Shown: piece by piece, positions 1 to 5,784 of the stretch | How the letters are laid out: every line of letters starts with the position of its first letter | Numbering within the stretch: position 1 is the stretch's first letter | From: Chitinophagaceae bacterium | GTDB lineage: Bacteria > Bacteroidota > Bacteroidia > Chitinophagales > Chitinophagaceae | Length of the DNA stretch: 7,968 bases | NCBI GenBank assembly: GCA_003456175.1 | Contig: DMPB01000185.1 | Span: forward strand, 3,903 to 11,870 | Reading direction: 5' to 3' | Translations under genes and position numbers: made by a program | The notes under the pieces: generated by a model | Told to the model about the DNA's origin: nothing | Seen by the model: only the letters and a program-made list of their open reading frames with translations | The model's database searches: none

Positions 1-258
1 CGAAGCATGTACAACATCGTAACAGGCTACATCGGTTTTATTTTCTATGCGGTAACGAAATGGCGTGATGGCATTGGCTGCTGCCAAAGATTGATAGAGG
101 TAGTAAAGAAAAAAAGAAATCCCTTTTTCTTTAGCTGTGGTATAAGCTTTTGTACAATCTATGGTAACTGTTACACCAAAAAATGGCTCTTCGAATTGAC
201 GAAAAAAATGAAAGTGATCACTTCTATTCCAAGTTGCTACATTCAAATATTGTTTCAT
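1..258 (-). CDS. Chloramphenicol acetyltransferase-like protein, N-terminal part (runs off the left edge)
   Basis: The first 86 codons of a protein starting MKQYLNVATWNRSDHFHFF are visible; the rest lies outside the window. The pattern matches the N-terminus of type A chloramphenicol acetyltransferases: a W-x-R pair near residue 10, an HFHFF block, EEPFFGVTVTIDCT at about 28-41, the SFFLYYLYQSLAAANAI helix at about 48-64, and FRYRI near 67-71. In this family the enzyme is a cytosolic trimer that moves acetyl from acetyl-CoA to a hydroxyl group. The catalytic His region is C-terminal and not visible, so activity cannot be judged. The ATG overlaps the TGA of the upstream HAD gene (ATGA), which implies translational coupling. 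No Shine-Dalgarno sequence is present. Many Bacteroidota chromosomes carry such proteins without known resistance, so drug resistance is only a possibility. Confidence 0.85.
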   Translation of the reverse strand, partial: MKQYLNVATWNRSDHFHFFRQFEEPFFGVTVTIDCTKAYTTAKEKGISFFLYYLYQSLAAANAITPFRYRIENKTDVACYDVVHAS

Positions 259-944
259 GCAGGGAGGTGTTGCAGCAAATCACGAATTGTAGTTAACTCA
301 ACAAAGTTTTCGTGTTGTACTGTATGATTAATGGTTTCGTGTGCCCAAGTAGTGTGGTAGGGTATATGTACGGCATGGCCACCAAGTTGCAGCACTGGCA
401 AGATATCAGACTTAAGCGAATTGCCAATCATCATAAAAGAGGCTGGTGCAATATCTAAATGTTGCAATAGTTTCTGATAATCGCTTTCGGCTTTTTCACT
501 CATAATTTCAATATGGTGGAAGTAGTGTTCTAAACCAGATTTTTTGAGTTTTCGTTCTTGATCTAATAAATCGCCTTTGGTGGCTACTACAAGTTTGTAT
601 TTACCCGTAAGGGTTTTCAATACATCTTCTACACCATCGAGTAATTCAATAGGCTTAGTAAGTAACTCTTTACCAAGTGCTAGTCATTGTTCAATTACAG
701 TGAGTGGAATCGTATGGTTTGAAACATGCAAAGCGGTTTCAATCATGCTGAGCATAAAGCCTTTAACACCATAACCATAAAGTTGTAGGTTGGCAATTTC
801 TGTAGCGAATAATGCTTTCGCTACGCTATGATGCGGCAAATAAGCTTCTAAAAGTGCACAAAATTTATCTTCTGTTTCTCTGAAATAAGGTTCATTAACC
901 CATAACGTATCATCGGCATCAAAAGCAATAACTTGCAAAGACAT
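255..944 (-). pseudogene. HAD-family hydrolase interrupted by an in-frame TGA at codon 87 (nonsense mutation or readthrough)
   Basis: Read through the TGA, this is one 229-codon frame with the layout of a HAD-superfamily phosphohydrolase. Motif I is FDADDTLW with Asp9 and Asp11 as nucleophile and acid/base. A helical cap follows (about 20-100). Motif II is VVATKGD with Thr122, a motif III Lys lies near 151-158, and motif IV is IGNSLKSD (about 173-180). The stop at 686-684 sits between motifs I and II, so the 86-residue product alone would lack most of the catalytic core. Everything downstream is in the same frame, has no further stops and keeps its motifs, so decay is either very recent or absent. 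The surrounding residues (TVIEQ-stop-LALGKELL) suggest an aliphatic residue was lost; TTA to TGA would need one change. The terminal TGA overlaps the next gene's ATG by 4 bases. The substrate is unknown. An alternative annotation is two separate CDSs (944-684 and a downstream piece from TTG at 620). Confidence 0.85.
654..686 (-). other. In-frame UGA with downstream stem-loop (candidate readthrough site)
   Basis: On the minus strand the codons are CAA TGA CTA GCA. UGA followed by C is the leakiest stop tetranucleotide class, and UGA-CUA is the known core of readthrough signals described in eukaryotes and viruses. Six bases after the stop, CTTGGTAA (677-670) can pair with TTACTAAG (661-654) around an 8-base loop, giving 8 pairs including one G-U. 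The stem is AT-rich and may be chance, because the same bases encode protein. The function as a recoding site is inference. Confidence 0.3.
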
Positions 945-985
945 ACATTTTATTTTTCACAAATTTCCAGCAAAAGTTTGGGATA

Positions 986-1000
986 ACCTTACGGTAAATG
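986..1000 (+). repeat. Intergenic palindromic repeat, copy A (ACCTTACGGTAAATG)
   Basis: This is an exact copy of a 15-mer found four times in the window. It lies in the 81-base gap between the sugar transferase stop and the HAD start. On the transcribed (minus) strand it reads CATTTACCGTAAGGT, in which TACC and GGT can pair around GTAA, although the right arm is shorter here (GGTTAT). It is followed on the plus strand by a GATATTGCC block that resembles sequence after copies B and D. Confidence 0.8.
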
Positions 1001-1025
1001 ATGAATGATATTGCCAGCTGATGAA

Positions 1026-2414
1026 CTACTTACCCTTACCACTTAAGATGATACGCAAGGTGTGCAACATGATTTTGAAATCGAGAAATAAACTTGCGTT
1101 TTCAACATACATTAAATCGTACTGCATGCGTTCAATCATATCGTCAACACTACTTGCATAACCAAATTGCACCATTCCCCAACTGGTAAGGCCCGGTTTA
1201 ACTTTTAATAAATAGCGGTAGTAAGGTGTATGTTGATTGATTTGGTCAATATAATATCTACGTTCAGGTCGTGGGCCAACCAGTGCCATATCGCCAATCA
1301 GAATATTCCATAATTGTGGTAATTCATCGAGGCGCCACTTACGCATAATTTTACCCCAAGGTGTAATTCGTGGGTCGCTATCGCTACTTAATGCAGGGCC
1401 TTGTACTTCGGCATTAGAGTACATACTTCTGAACTTATAAATTCTAAAAGGGCGCCCTTTGTGGCCAATACGTTCTTGTGAATAAATAATAGCTCCACTA
1501 CTACTAAAGCGAGTGCGAATAGCTACAAATAACAATAATGGCCATAAGGTAACAATACCTATAAGGCTAAGTACGATATCGAGTAATCGTTTTACATTTT
1601 CTTGCCAGGCAGGTAGTACACTCGTATGTACGTTAATAAGGGTTGCTCCTAATACGTTAGCTGTTCTTACGCTACCCGTAACAATATCTAAAGTGGTTGG
1701 TATGAGTTTAACATCAACATCTTTTTCGCTGAGGCGGGCAATAAGTTGTTCAAGAAAAGCATTGTCTTGCTTATCCATTGCAACAATTACCTGATCAATA
1801 CGATTGTGGTCAATAATGTGTTCTAAGTTTTGTAATTGACCGAGTTGTGGCAAAAATTTACTTAGTCCGTTTTTATAATTAGCATCAATGCCAATAAAGC
1901 CAACTACATTTCTACCTAGGTAAGCATTATTTTGTTTGATTTCTCGGTACACATGCACCGCTCTTTTATTGTTACCAACAAAAAGGGTGTTAAACGAAAT
2001 CAATTGATTGCTCAAATGGTATTTAGCCACCATTAGCAACAACCAGCGAAAAGCAAAAGTGAGTATAAAGTGTAGTAAACTGTATACAAGAAAACTATTA
2101 ACAAACTGATTCAGTGGTAGAGGCCACGCATCTAATACATGAAATAAGGGAACTAGAATAGATACACCGAGTAAGGTTTGAATGAATGTAACAGTAAGTT
2201 CTGCTAATCTTGATTTTTGATAAATATCTAGTTTGTAAGTACCCGATAACAAATAAATAGCACTCCAGAAAAAAGGGAGTGCCGCACAAGAGCGGAGCCA
2301 ATATTCTGGCGGATAATTATAAGTAGCGTTCGGCGTAAGGTTGTATACCGCCGTCATAATCCAAATCCAAGCGATACTTGTTGCTATAACATCGGCTAGT
2401 ACATACCAAAACAT
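1026..2414 (-). CDS. Polyprenyl-phosphate sugar-1-phosphate transferase (exopolysaccharide initiating glycosyltransferase, WcaJ type)
   Basis: This is a 462-residue inner-membrane protein of the bacterial sugar transferase family, which loads the first sugar-1-phosphate from a nucleotide sugar onto undecaprenyl phosphate to start a surface polysaccharide repeat unit. Four hydrophobic segments occupy about 2-24, 40-58, 72-94 and 105-129. A Rossmann-like soluble domain with LFVGNNKRA follows (about 143 on), then another hydrophobic helix (about 275-302). The C-terminal catalytic domain contains SQERIGHKGRPF, YKFRSMYSNAE, the hallmark RLDELPQLWNILIGDMALV with the Asp-Glu pair (363-364), VGPRPE, and KVKPGLTSWGMVQ. 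The frame stays open upstream to an ATG at 2528, but that would overlap the oxidoreductase gene by 83 bases. The ATG at 2414 gives the usual family length; TTG codons at 2453 and 2441 are alternatives. It ends in TAG. It is probably in one operon with the oxidoreductase 31 bases upstream. Sugar specificity cannot be read. Confidence 0.92.
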   Translation of the reverse strand: MFWYVLADVIATSIAWIWIMTAVYNLTPNATYNYPPEYWLRSCAALPFFWSAIYLLSGTYKLDIYQKSRLAELTVTFIQTLLGVSILVPLFHVLDAWPLPLNQFVNSFLVYSLLHFILTFAFRWLLLMVAKYHLSNQLISFNTLFVGNNKRAVHVYREIKQNNAYLGRNVVGFIGIDANYKNGLSKFLPQLGQLQNLEHIIDHNRIDQVIVAMDKQDNAFLEQLIARLSEKDVDVKLIPTTLDIVTGSVRTANVLGATLINVHTSVLPAWQENVKRLLDIVLSLIGIVTLWPLLLFVAIRTRFSSSGAIIYSQERIGHKGRPFRIYKFRSMYSNAEVQGPALSSDSDPRITPWGKIMRKWRLDELPQLWNILIGDMALVGPRPERRYYIDQINQHTPYYRYLLKVKPGLTSWGMVQFGYASSVDDMIERMQYDLMYVENASLFLDFKIMLHTLRIILSGKGK

Positions 2415-2445
2415 GTGTAGTGGTAGCAGCGATGGCAGCAAAAAT

Positions 2446-3423
2446 CTACGCAACCAAGATACCGGTGTTGCTGATTTTTTCAAGTATTTGGTGTGCCACT
2501 TCCATGGCAAGATAGCCGTCGATTTCACTCACTACAGTGTTTTTATTATTCAATATGGCGTCTTTAAATGCAGTTAGTTCAAGTAAAATAGCATTTACTT
2601 GCTGCACTTCCGGATTCGCAATTGCAATTGTTTTTGTTCCGTTGGGGGTTTCTAAATCGAAAGAAAACACATTGGTGTCGTTGGGTTCTTTCAGTTTTAT
2701 TACTTCGGTTTTCTTCTCTAAAAAATCAATACCAATATAAGCATCCTTTTGAAATAAACGCATTTTTCGCATTTTTTTCATGCTAATTCTGCTGCTGGTA
2801 AGGTTGGCAACACAACCATTATGAAACTCTAGGCGTACGTTGGCAATATCGGGTGTATCCGTCATTACTGCCACGCCACTGGCCGAAATTTGTTTCACAT
2901 CACTTTTTACCATGCTTAAAATGATGTCTATGTCATGAATCATCAAATCTAGAATTACACTAACCTCGGTGCCGCGTGGGTTGAACTGTGCTAGGCGATG
3001 CACTTCAATAAACATGGGTTTCAGCGATACTTCTTTTACCGCAAGGTAAGCTGGATTAAATCGTTCAACGTGGCCTACTTGTACCTTCACGTTTGCCTCT
3101 CGTGCCATTTCTACCAACAGCTTGGCTTCTTGCATGGTATTGGCTAGCGGTTTTTCAACGAACACATGCTTGCCCATACGAATGGCTAGTTCGCATAATG
3201 CGAAATGGTGGTTAGTGGGTGCTACAACATCGGCAGCATCAATGGCTTGCATTAGGGTGGCAGCATCGGTAAAACGTTGTAGACCAAATGTTGCTGTTAC
3301 AGCCGCTGCATTGGCATCGTTAGGGTCGTAAAAACCTACGATGGTTACATCGGGTATTTGTAACCAGTTACTTACGTGAAACTTGCCTAAATGTCCTACG
3401 CCAAATATGCCAACCTTTAACAT
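2446..3423 (-). CDS. Gfo/Idh/MocA-family NAD(P)-dependent oxidoreductase
   Basis: This is a 325-residue cytosolic dehydrogenase. The N-terminal Rossmann fold begins MLKVGIFGVGHLGKFH, with the GxGxxG-type loop at 8-13 and an acidic residue after strand 2 (FYDP, about 31-34). The family's EKPLA signature follows at 90-94, with Lys91 as the usual catalytic or cofactor-contacting lysine, then GHVERFNP (117-124). The C-terminal substrate domain carries DLMIHDIDIIL (159-169), with His163 at the usual active-site position. Such enzymes oxidise or reduce sugar rings and related polyols; some, such as GnnA, act on UDP-GlcNAc at C3 for lipid A. The RLAQFNPRGTEVSVILDLMI stretch is reminiscent of a group I associate with envelope genes, but that is recollection and not proof. 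A sugar transferase follows 31 bases downstream, which supports a nucleotide-sugar or envelope role. It ends in TAG; a TAnnTTTG promoter element lies just upstream. Confidence 0.9.
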   Translation of the reverse strand: MLKVGIFGVGHLGKFHVSNWLQIPDVTIVGFYDPNDANAAAVTATFGLQRFTDAATLMQAIDAADVVAPTNHHFALCELAIRMGKHVFVEKPLANTMQEAKLLVEMAREANVKVQVGHVERFNPAYLAVKEVSLKPMFIEVHRLAQFNPRGTEVSVILDLMIHDIDIILSMVKSDVKQISASGVAVMTDTPDIANVRLEFHNGCVANLTSSRISMKKMRKMRLFQKDAYIGIDFLEKKTEVIKLKEPNDTNVFSFDLETPNGTKTIAIANPEVQQVNAILLELTAFKDAILNNKNTVVSEIDGYLAMEVAHQILEKISNTGILVA

Positions 3424-3449
3424 GCACTAAGAGTTAAATTGCAAAACAA

Positions 3450-3457
3450 CAAAGATA
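3450..3457 (-). promoter_or_regulatory. Candidate Bacteroidota -7 element for the oxidoreductase operon
   Basis: On the minus strand the bases read TATCTTTG, an exact fit to the Bacteroidota -7 consensus TAnnTTTG. It ends 26 bases before the ATG at 3423, giving a leader of roughly 20 nt. No clear TTTG -33 box is visible at the usual 19-21 base spacing; TTTACA is the nearest T-rich candidate, at about 23 bases. Confidence 0.45.
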
Positions 3458-3544
3458 ATAGCTGTTCTCTTTAACGACGCTGTAAAGACCGCCATGTACT
3501 ATAAATCGTTGCTTTGGGGATAAGTTTTTGGTTGCATTGCTAAC

Positions 3545-3552
3545 TATTTTTG
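3545..3552 (+). promoter_or_regulatory. Weak candidate -7 element for the marR-hut genes
   Basis: TATTTTTG fits TAnnTTTG and lies 49 bases before the MarR start codon. The upstream TTTG (3527-3530) is only 14 bases away, which is shorter than expected, and T-rich DNA matches this consensus easily. The rest of the 178-base divergent gap (3424-3601) shows no gene and no copy of the 15-base repeat. Confidence 0.25.
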
Positions 3553-3601
3553 GATTGGTATGTATTTATTCGGTTAATTTGAATGTATAAGCACTTAAGC
3601 A

Positions 3602-4108
3602 ATGGTACATTTTCTCCAATCTGTTGGCTTATTATTTTTCGGTTCGCGTTTAAAGCGAATCAGCGATAGCTTTTTGCTCGATGTAAATAAAGTATATCAA
3701 AACCTAGGCATTCCCTTTGAAGCGGCTTGGTTTCCTGTATTTTTTATTTTATCGCAGAAACGGCAGGTGGCCATTCGTGAAATCGCTGAAAAACTAGGTA
3801 TTTCTCATAGTGCTGCCAGCCAAATGGTAAGCAACTTGCAAGAACGTGGCCTCATTGAGAGTGCCGTAGACGAAGATGATGCACGCAAAAAACTAGTAAC
3901 ATTTACAGCCGAAGGTGCAGCCTTGTTGCTAAGGGTAGAGCCAGTGTGGGAAGCCATGCAAGAGGCCATGGAACAGCTGATGGCCGAAGGTGAACACAGC
4001 CAGAAAATACTTGACGCACTATGCGATATTGAAAATAGCATTCGCCAGCAAAGTGTACTTGAGCGTGTTGAAACACAGCTAAAGCAAAAAGCAGCTGGTG
4101 TTTTGTAA
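3602..4108 (+). CDS. MarR-family winged helix-turn-helix transcriptional regulator
   Basis: This is a 168-residue DNA-binding protein. Helical dimerisation segments flank a winged helix. The first helix of the HTH is QVAIREIAEKLGI (about 55-67), the recognition helix is SHSAASQMVSNLQERGLI (68-85), and the wing DEDDARKKLVTFTAEG (90-105) contains the D-x-R motif (Asp93, Arg95) typical of MarR proteins. The C-terminus (110-165) is amphipathic helix and would complete the dimer. MarR proteins bind palindromic operators as homodimers and usually release DNA on binding a small molecule. It stands 60 bases upstream of hutH in the same direction, so it is probably cotranscribed and is the natural candidate to control histidine degradation. 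That is inference, since hut operons elsewhere use HutC, HutR or antitermination. No Shine-Dalgarno sequence; ends in TAA. Confidence 0.9.
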   Translation: MVHFLQSVGLLFFGSRLKRISDSFLLDVNKVYQNLGIPFEAAWFPVFFILSQKRQVAIREIAEKLGISHSAASQMVSNLQERGLIESAVDEDDARKKLVTFTAEGAALLLRVEPVWEAMQEAMEQLMAEGEHSQKILDALCDIENSIRQQSVLERVETQLKQKAAGVL

Positions 4109-4112
4109 TGAT

Positions 4113-4127
4113 ACCTTACGGTAAATG
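4113..4127 (+). repeat. Intergenic palindromic repeat, copy B (ACCTTACGGTAAATG)
   Basis: An exact 15-mer copy beginning 5 bases after the marR stop and ending 41 bases before the hutH ATG. The core TACC-TTAC-GGTA is an inverted repeat with a 4-base centre. It is followed by GATAGCC, similar to the blocks after copies A and D. It could serve as an operator for the MarR protein, but other copies sit beside unrelated genes. Confidence 0.8.
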
Positions 4128-4168
4128 TTGATGATAGCCATTACCACTGAACGATTGATTGTATTGCC

Positions 4169-5671
4169 ATGAGTTACAACTACTTACCACTAGATCGTAA
4201 GTACACCCATTTTTTTCAGCTACAAAACTTGCTGAAATACCAACAATGGGTAAGCATCACCTTCGATGCCCACGAACGTATTTTAGCTTGTCGAGCCTAC
4301 CTCGATGAAAAAATGAAAGATGATACCGCACTGTATTACGGCGTTAATACGGGTTTCGGTTATTTACAAAATGTGCCTATTCACGGTAGTCAAATTGCCG
4401 CATTACAGCATAACTTACTGATGAGCCACGCCTGTGGTATGGGTGCCGAAGTGCCTGCCGAAATAGTGAAGCTAATGCTAGCACTCAAAATAAAAAGTTT
4501 AAGTTATGGCCATAGCGGCGTACAGATAGATACTGTGAATCGCCTGATGGATATGCACAATAACAACGTGCTACCCGTGGTATACACGCAAGGTTCTTTA
4601 GGTGCAAGCGGCGATTTAAGTCCGCTCAGTCATTTGGCGTTGCCGCTTATTGGTGCTGGCGAAGTGTATTATAATGGTAGTAAAATGCCATCAGCACAAG
4701 CCTTGCAAGCACTTGGCTGGCAACCTTTGCAGCTGCAAAGTAAAGAAGGGCTTGCACTTATTAACGGCACGCAGTTTATGAGTGCCTACGGTATGTATTG
4801 TTTAGTAAAAGCTGCACACTTATTACAAATAGCCCACCTGATTGCAGCCATAAGTTTCGATGCTTTTGATTGTGTAAGCGATCCGCTGCATCCTGCTATA
4901 CATCGTATTCGTCCGCATACTGGGCAAAGTAAAGTAGCCAATATTTTACGTAAGTATTTGCAAGGTAGTGCCATTGCACAACAACCAAAATCGCAAGTGC
5001 AAGATCCGTATAGCTTCCGCTGTATACCGCAAGTACATGGCGCCACAGAAGATGTTTTTGAAACGGTTTTGAAAGTATTCATGACCGAAATCAACAGTGT
5101 TACCGATAATCCTAACATATTTCCAGAAGAAGATTTGATTGTTAGTGGTGGTAATTTTCATGGTCAGCCACTTGCGCTGCACCTCGATTTTCTGGCCATT
5201 GCCATGAGTGAATTAGCCAATATTAGCGAGCGTAGAACCTATCAGTTAATTAGTGGTGCACGCAACTTGCCTATGTTTTTGGTGCAAGATGCTGGCCTGC
5301 ATAGTGGCTTTATGATACCACAGTACACCGCTGCCAGTATTGTAAGTGAAAACAAACAACTGTGTACTCCCGCCAGTGTAGATAGCATTAGTAGTAGTAA
5401 TAATCAAGAAGATCATGTGAGTATGGGTGCCAATGCAGCTACTAAATGCCTCCGCGTGATTGAAAATGTAGAACGTGTTTTAGCGATTGAGTTATTAACG
5501 GCTGCACAAGCTTTAGAATATCGCCGACCACTACAAAGCAGTGCAGTAATAGAAAACGTAGTACATGCCCTACGGCAAACGATTAGCTTCAATAGTGCCG
5601 ATAGGGTGCTGTATACCGATATGCACAAAGCGGTAGACTTTATTCGCAGCTTTGATGTAGATGCCTTATAA
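4169..5671 (+). CDS. hutH: Histidine ammonia-lyase (histidase)
   Basis: This 500-residue enzyme removes ammonia from L-histidine to give trans-urocanate, step one of histidine degradation; it acts as a cytosolic homotetramer. The self-cyclising Ala-Ser-Gly that forms the MIO electrophile is at 146-148 inside GSLGASGDLSPLSHLALP. Other family active-site residues are in place: Tyr57 in YGVNTGFG, His87 in MSHACG, Asn199 in NGTQ, Tyr281 and Arg284 in QDPYSFRC, FHGQPLA (330-336), and Glu414 in NNQEDHVSMG. The GVNTGFG and QDPYS blocks and the His87 context favour histidase over phenylalanine or tyrosine ammonia-lyase, and the adjacent hutU settles it. Length is normal for HutH. The ATG at 4169 starts SYNYLPLD and lacks a Shine-Dalgarno sequence. 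It ends in TAA. Confidence 0.96.
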   Translation: MSYNYLPLDRKYTHFFQLQNLLKYQQWVSITFDAHERILACRAYLDEKMKDDTALYYGVNTGFGYLQNVPIHGSQIAALQHNLLMSHACGMGAEVPAEIVKLMLALKIKSLSYGHSGVQIDTVNRLMDMHNNNVLPVVYTQGSLGASGDLSPLSHLALPLIGAGEVYYNGSKMPSAQALQALGWQPLQLQSKEGLALINGTQFMSAYGMYCLVKAAHLLQIAHLIAAISFDAFDCVSDPLHPAIHRIRPHTGQSKVANILRKYLQGSAIAQQPKSQVQDPYSFRCIPQVHGATEDVFETVLKVFMTEINSVTDNPNIFPEEDLIVSGGNFHGQPLALHLDFLAIAMSELANISERRTYQLISGARNLPMFLVQDAGLHSGFMIPQYTAASIVSENKQLCTPASVDSISSSNNQEDHVSMGANAATKCLRVIENVERVLAIELLTAAQALEYRRPLQSSAVIENVVHALRQTISFNSADRVLYTDMHKAVDFIRSFDVDAL

Positions 5672-5675
5672 ACCA

Positions 5676-5694
5676 CATTTACCGTAAGGTAAAT
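5676..5694 (-). repeat. Intergenic palindromic repeat, copy C, extended hairpin
   Basis: The exact 15-mer lies on the minus strand at 5690-5676, starting 5 bases after the hutH stop. This copy has the longest stem: ATTTACC (5677-5683) pairs perfectly with GGTAAAT (5688-5694) around GTAA. In the hut transcript the loop is GUAA, a GNRA-type tetraloop. No U-run follows, so it does not look like a standard intrinsic terminator. Confidence 0.8.
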
Positions 5695-5707
5695 AATGAA
5701 AAATACC

Positions 5708-5759
5708 CAACTACTTACCGAAGCGTTAGGTAGTTGCAAGTGCTGATACGCTTCACTTG
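5708..5759 (+). ncRNA. Possible structured leader between hutH and hutU (two hairpins with complementary loops)
   Basis: CAACTAC (5708-5714) pairs with GTAGTTG (5730-5736), closing a 15-base loop. Immediately next, CAAGTG (5737-5742) pairs with CACTTG (5754-5759), closing an 11-base loop. AAGCG in the first loop (5721-5725) is complementary to CGCTT in the second (5749-5753), so a kissing interaction, or an alternative helix, is possible. The structure ends 25 bases before the hutU ATG. No known riboswitch class is recognised. It is seen by eye only, without folding energies. Confidence 0.3.
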
Positions 5760-5784
5760 TATTACCCACCTACAAAACTGTACA

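Noticed and set aside
7..327. Plus-strand open frame of 106 codons at the left edge
   Set aside because: It is antisense to the chloramphenicol acetyltransferase-like gene, whose minus-strand translation fits a known family from its ATG. The plus frame has an improbable Cys- and Lys-rich composition.
601..615. Repeat-like sequence in the HAD gene (CCCTTACGGGTAAATA on the minus strand)
   Set aside because: It needs two inserted bases to align with the 15-mer and encodes ordinary HAD residues (LTGKY), so it is treated as chance.
684..686. UGA read as tryptophan (alternative genetic code)
   Set aside because: All other genes in the window use TGG for Trp many times and contain no internal TGA over roughly 2,300 codons. 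Reassignment would leave more in-frame TGA codons.
654..686. UGA as selenocysteine with a SECIS element
   Set aside because: The position in a HAD cap domain is aliphatic rather than redox-active in context, and the 8-base loop lacks the GGU-type features of the bacterial SECIS. HAD hydrolases are not a known selenoprotein family.
2415..2528. Longer N-terminus for the sugar transferase (ATG at 2528)
   Set aside because: It would overlap the oxidoreductase gene by 83 bases and add 38 residues before the first membrane helix. The ATG at 2414 gives the usual family length. TTG starts at 2453 or 2441 cannot be excluded.
4786..5182. Antisense open frames within hutH, and similar ones inside hutU and the sugar transferase
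   Set aside because: The sense frames are unambiguous conserved enzymes. The antisense frames show no family resemblance or start context of their own.
5734..5784. TTG start at 5734 for hutU
   Set aside because: The extra 17 residues are not urocanase-like and lie within the possible hairpins. The ATG at 5785 places the first conserved block at the normal distance.
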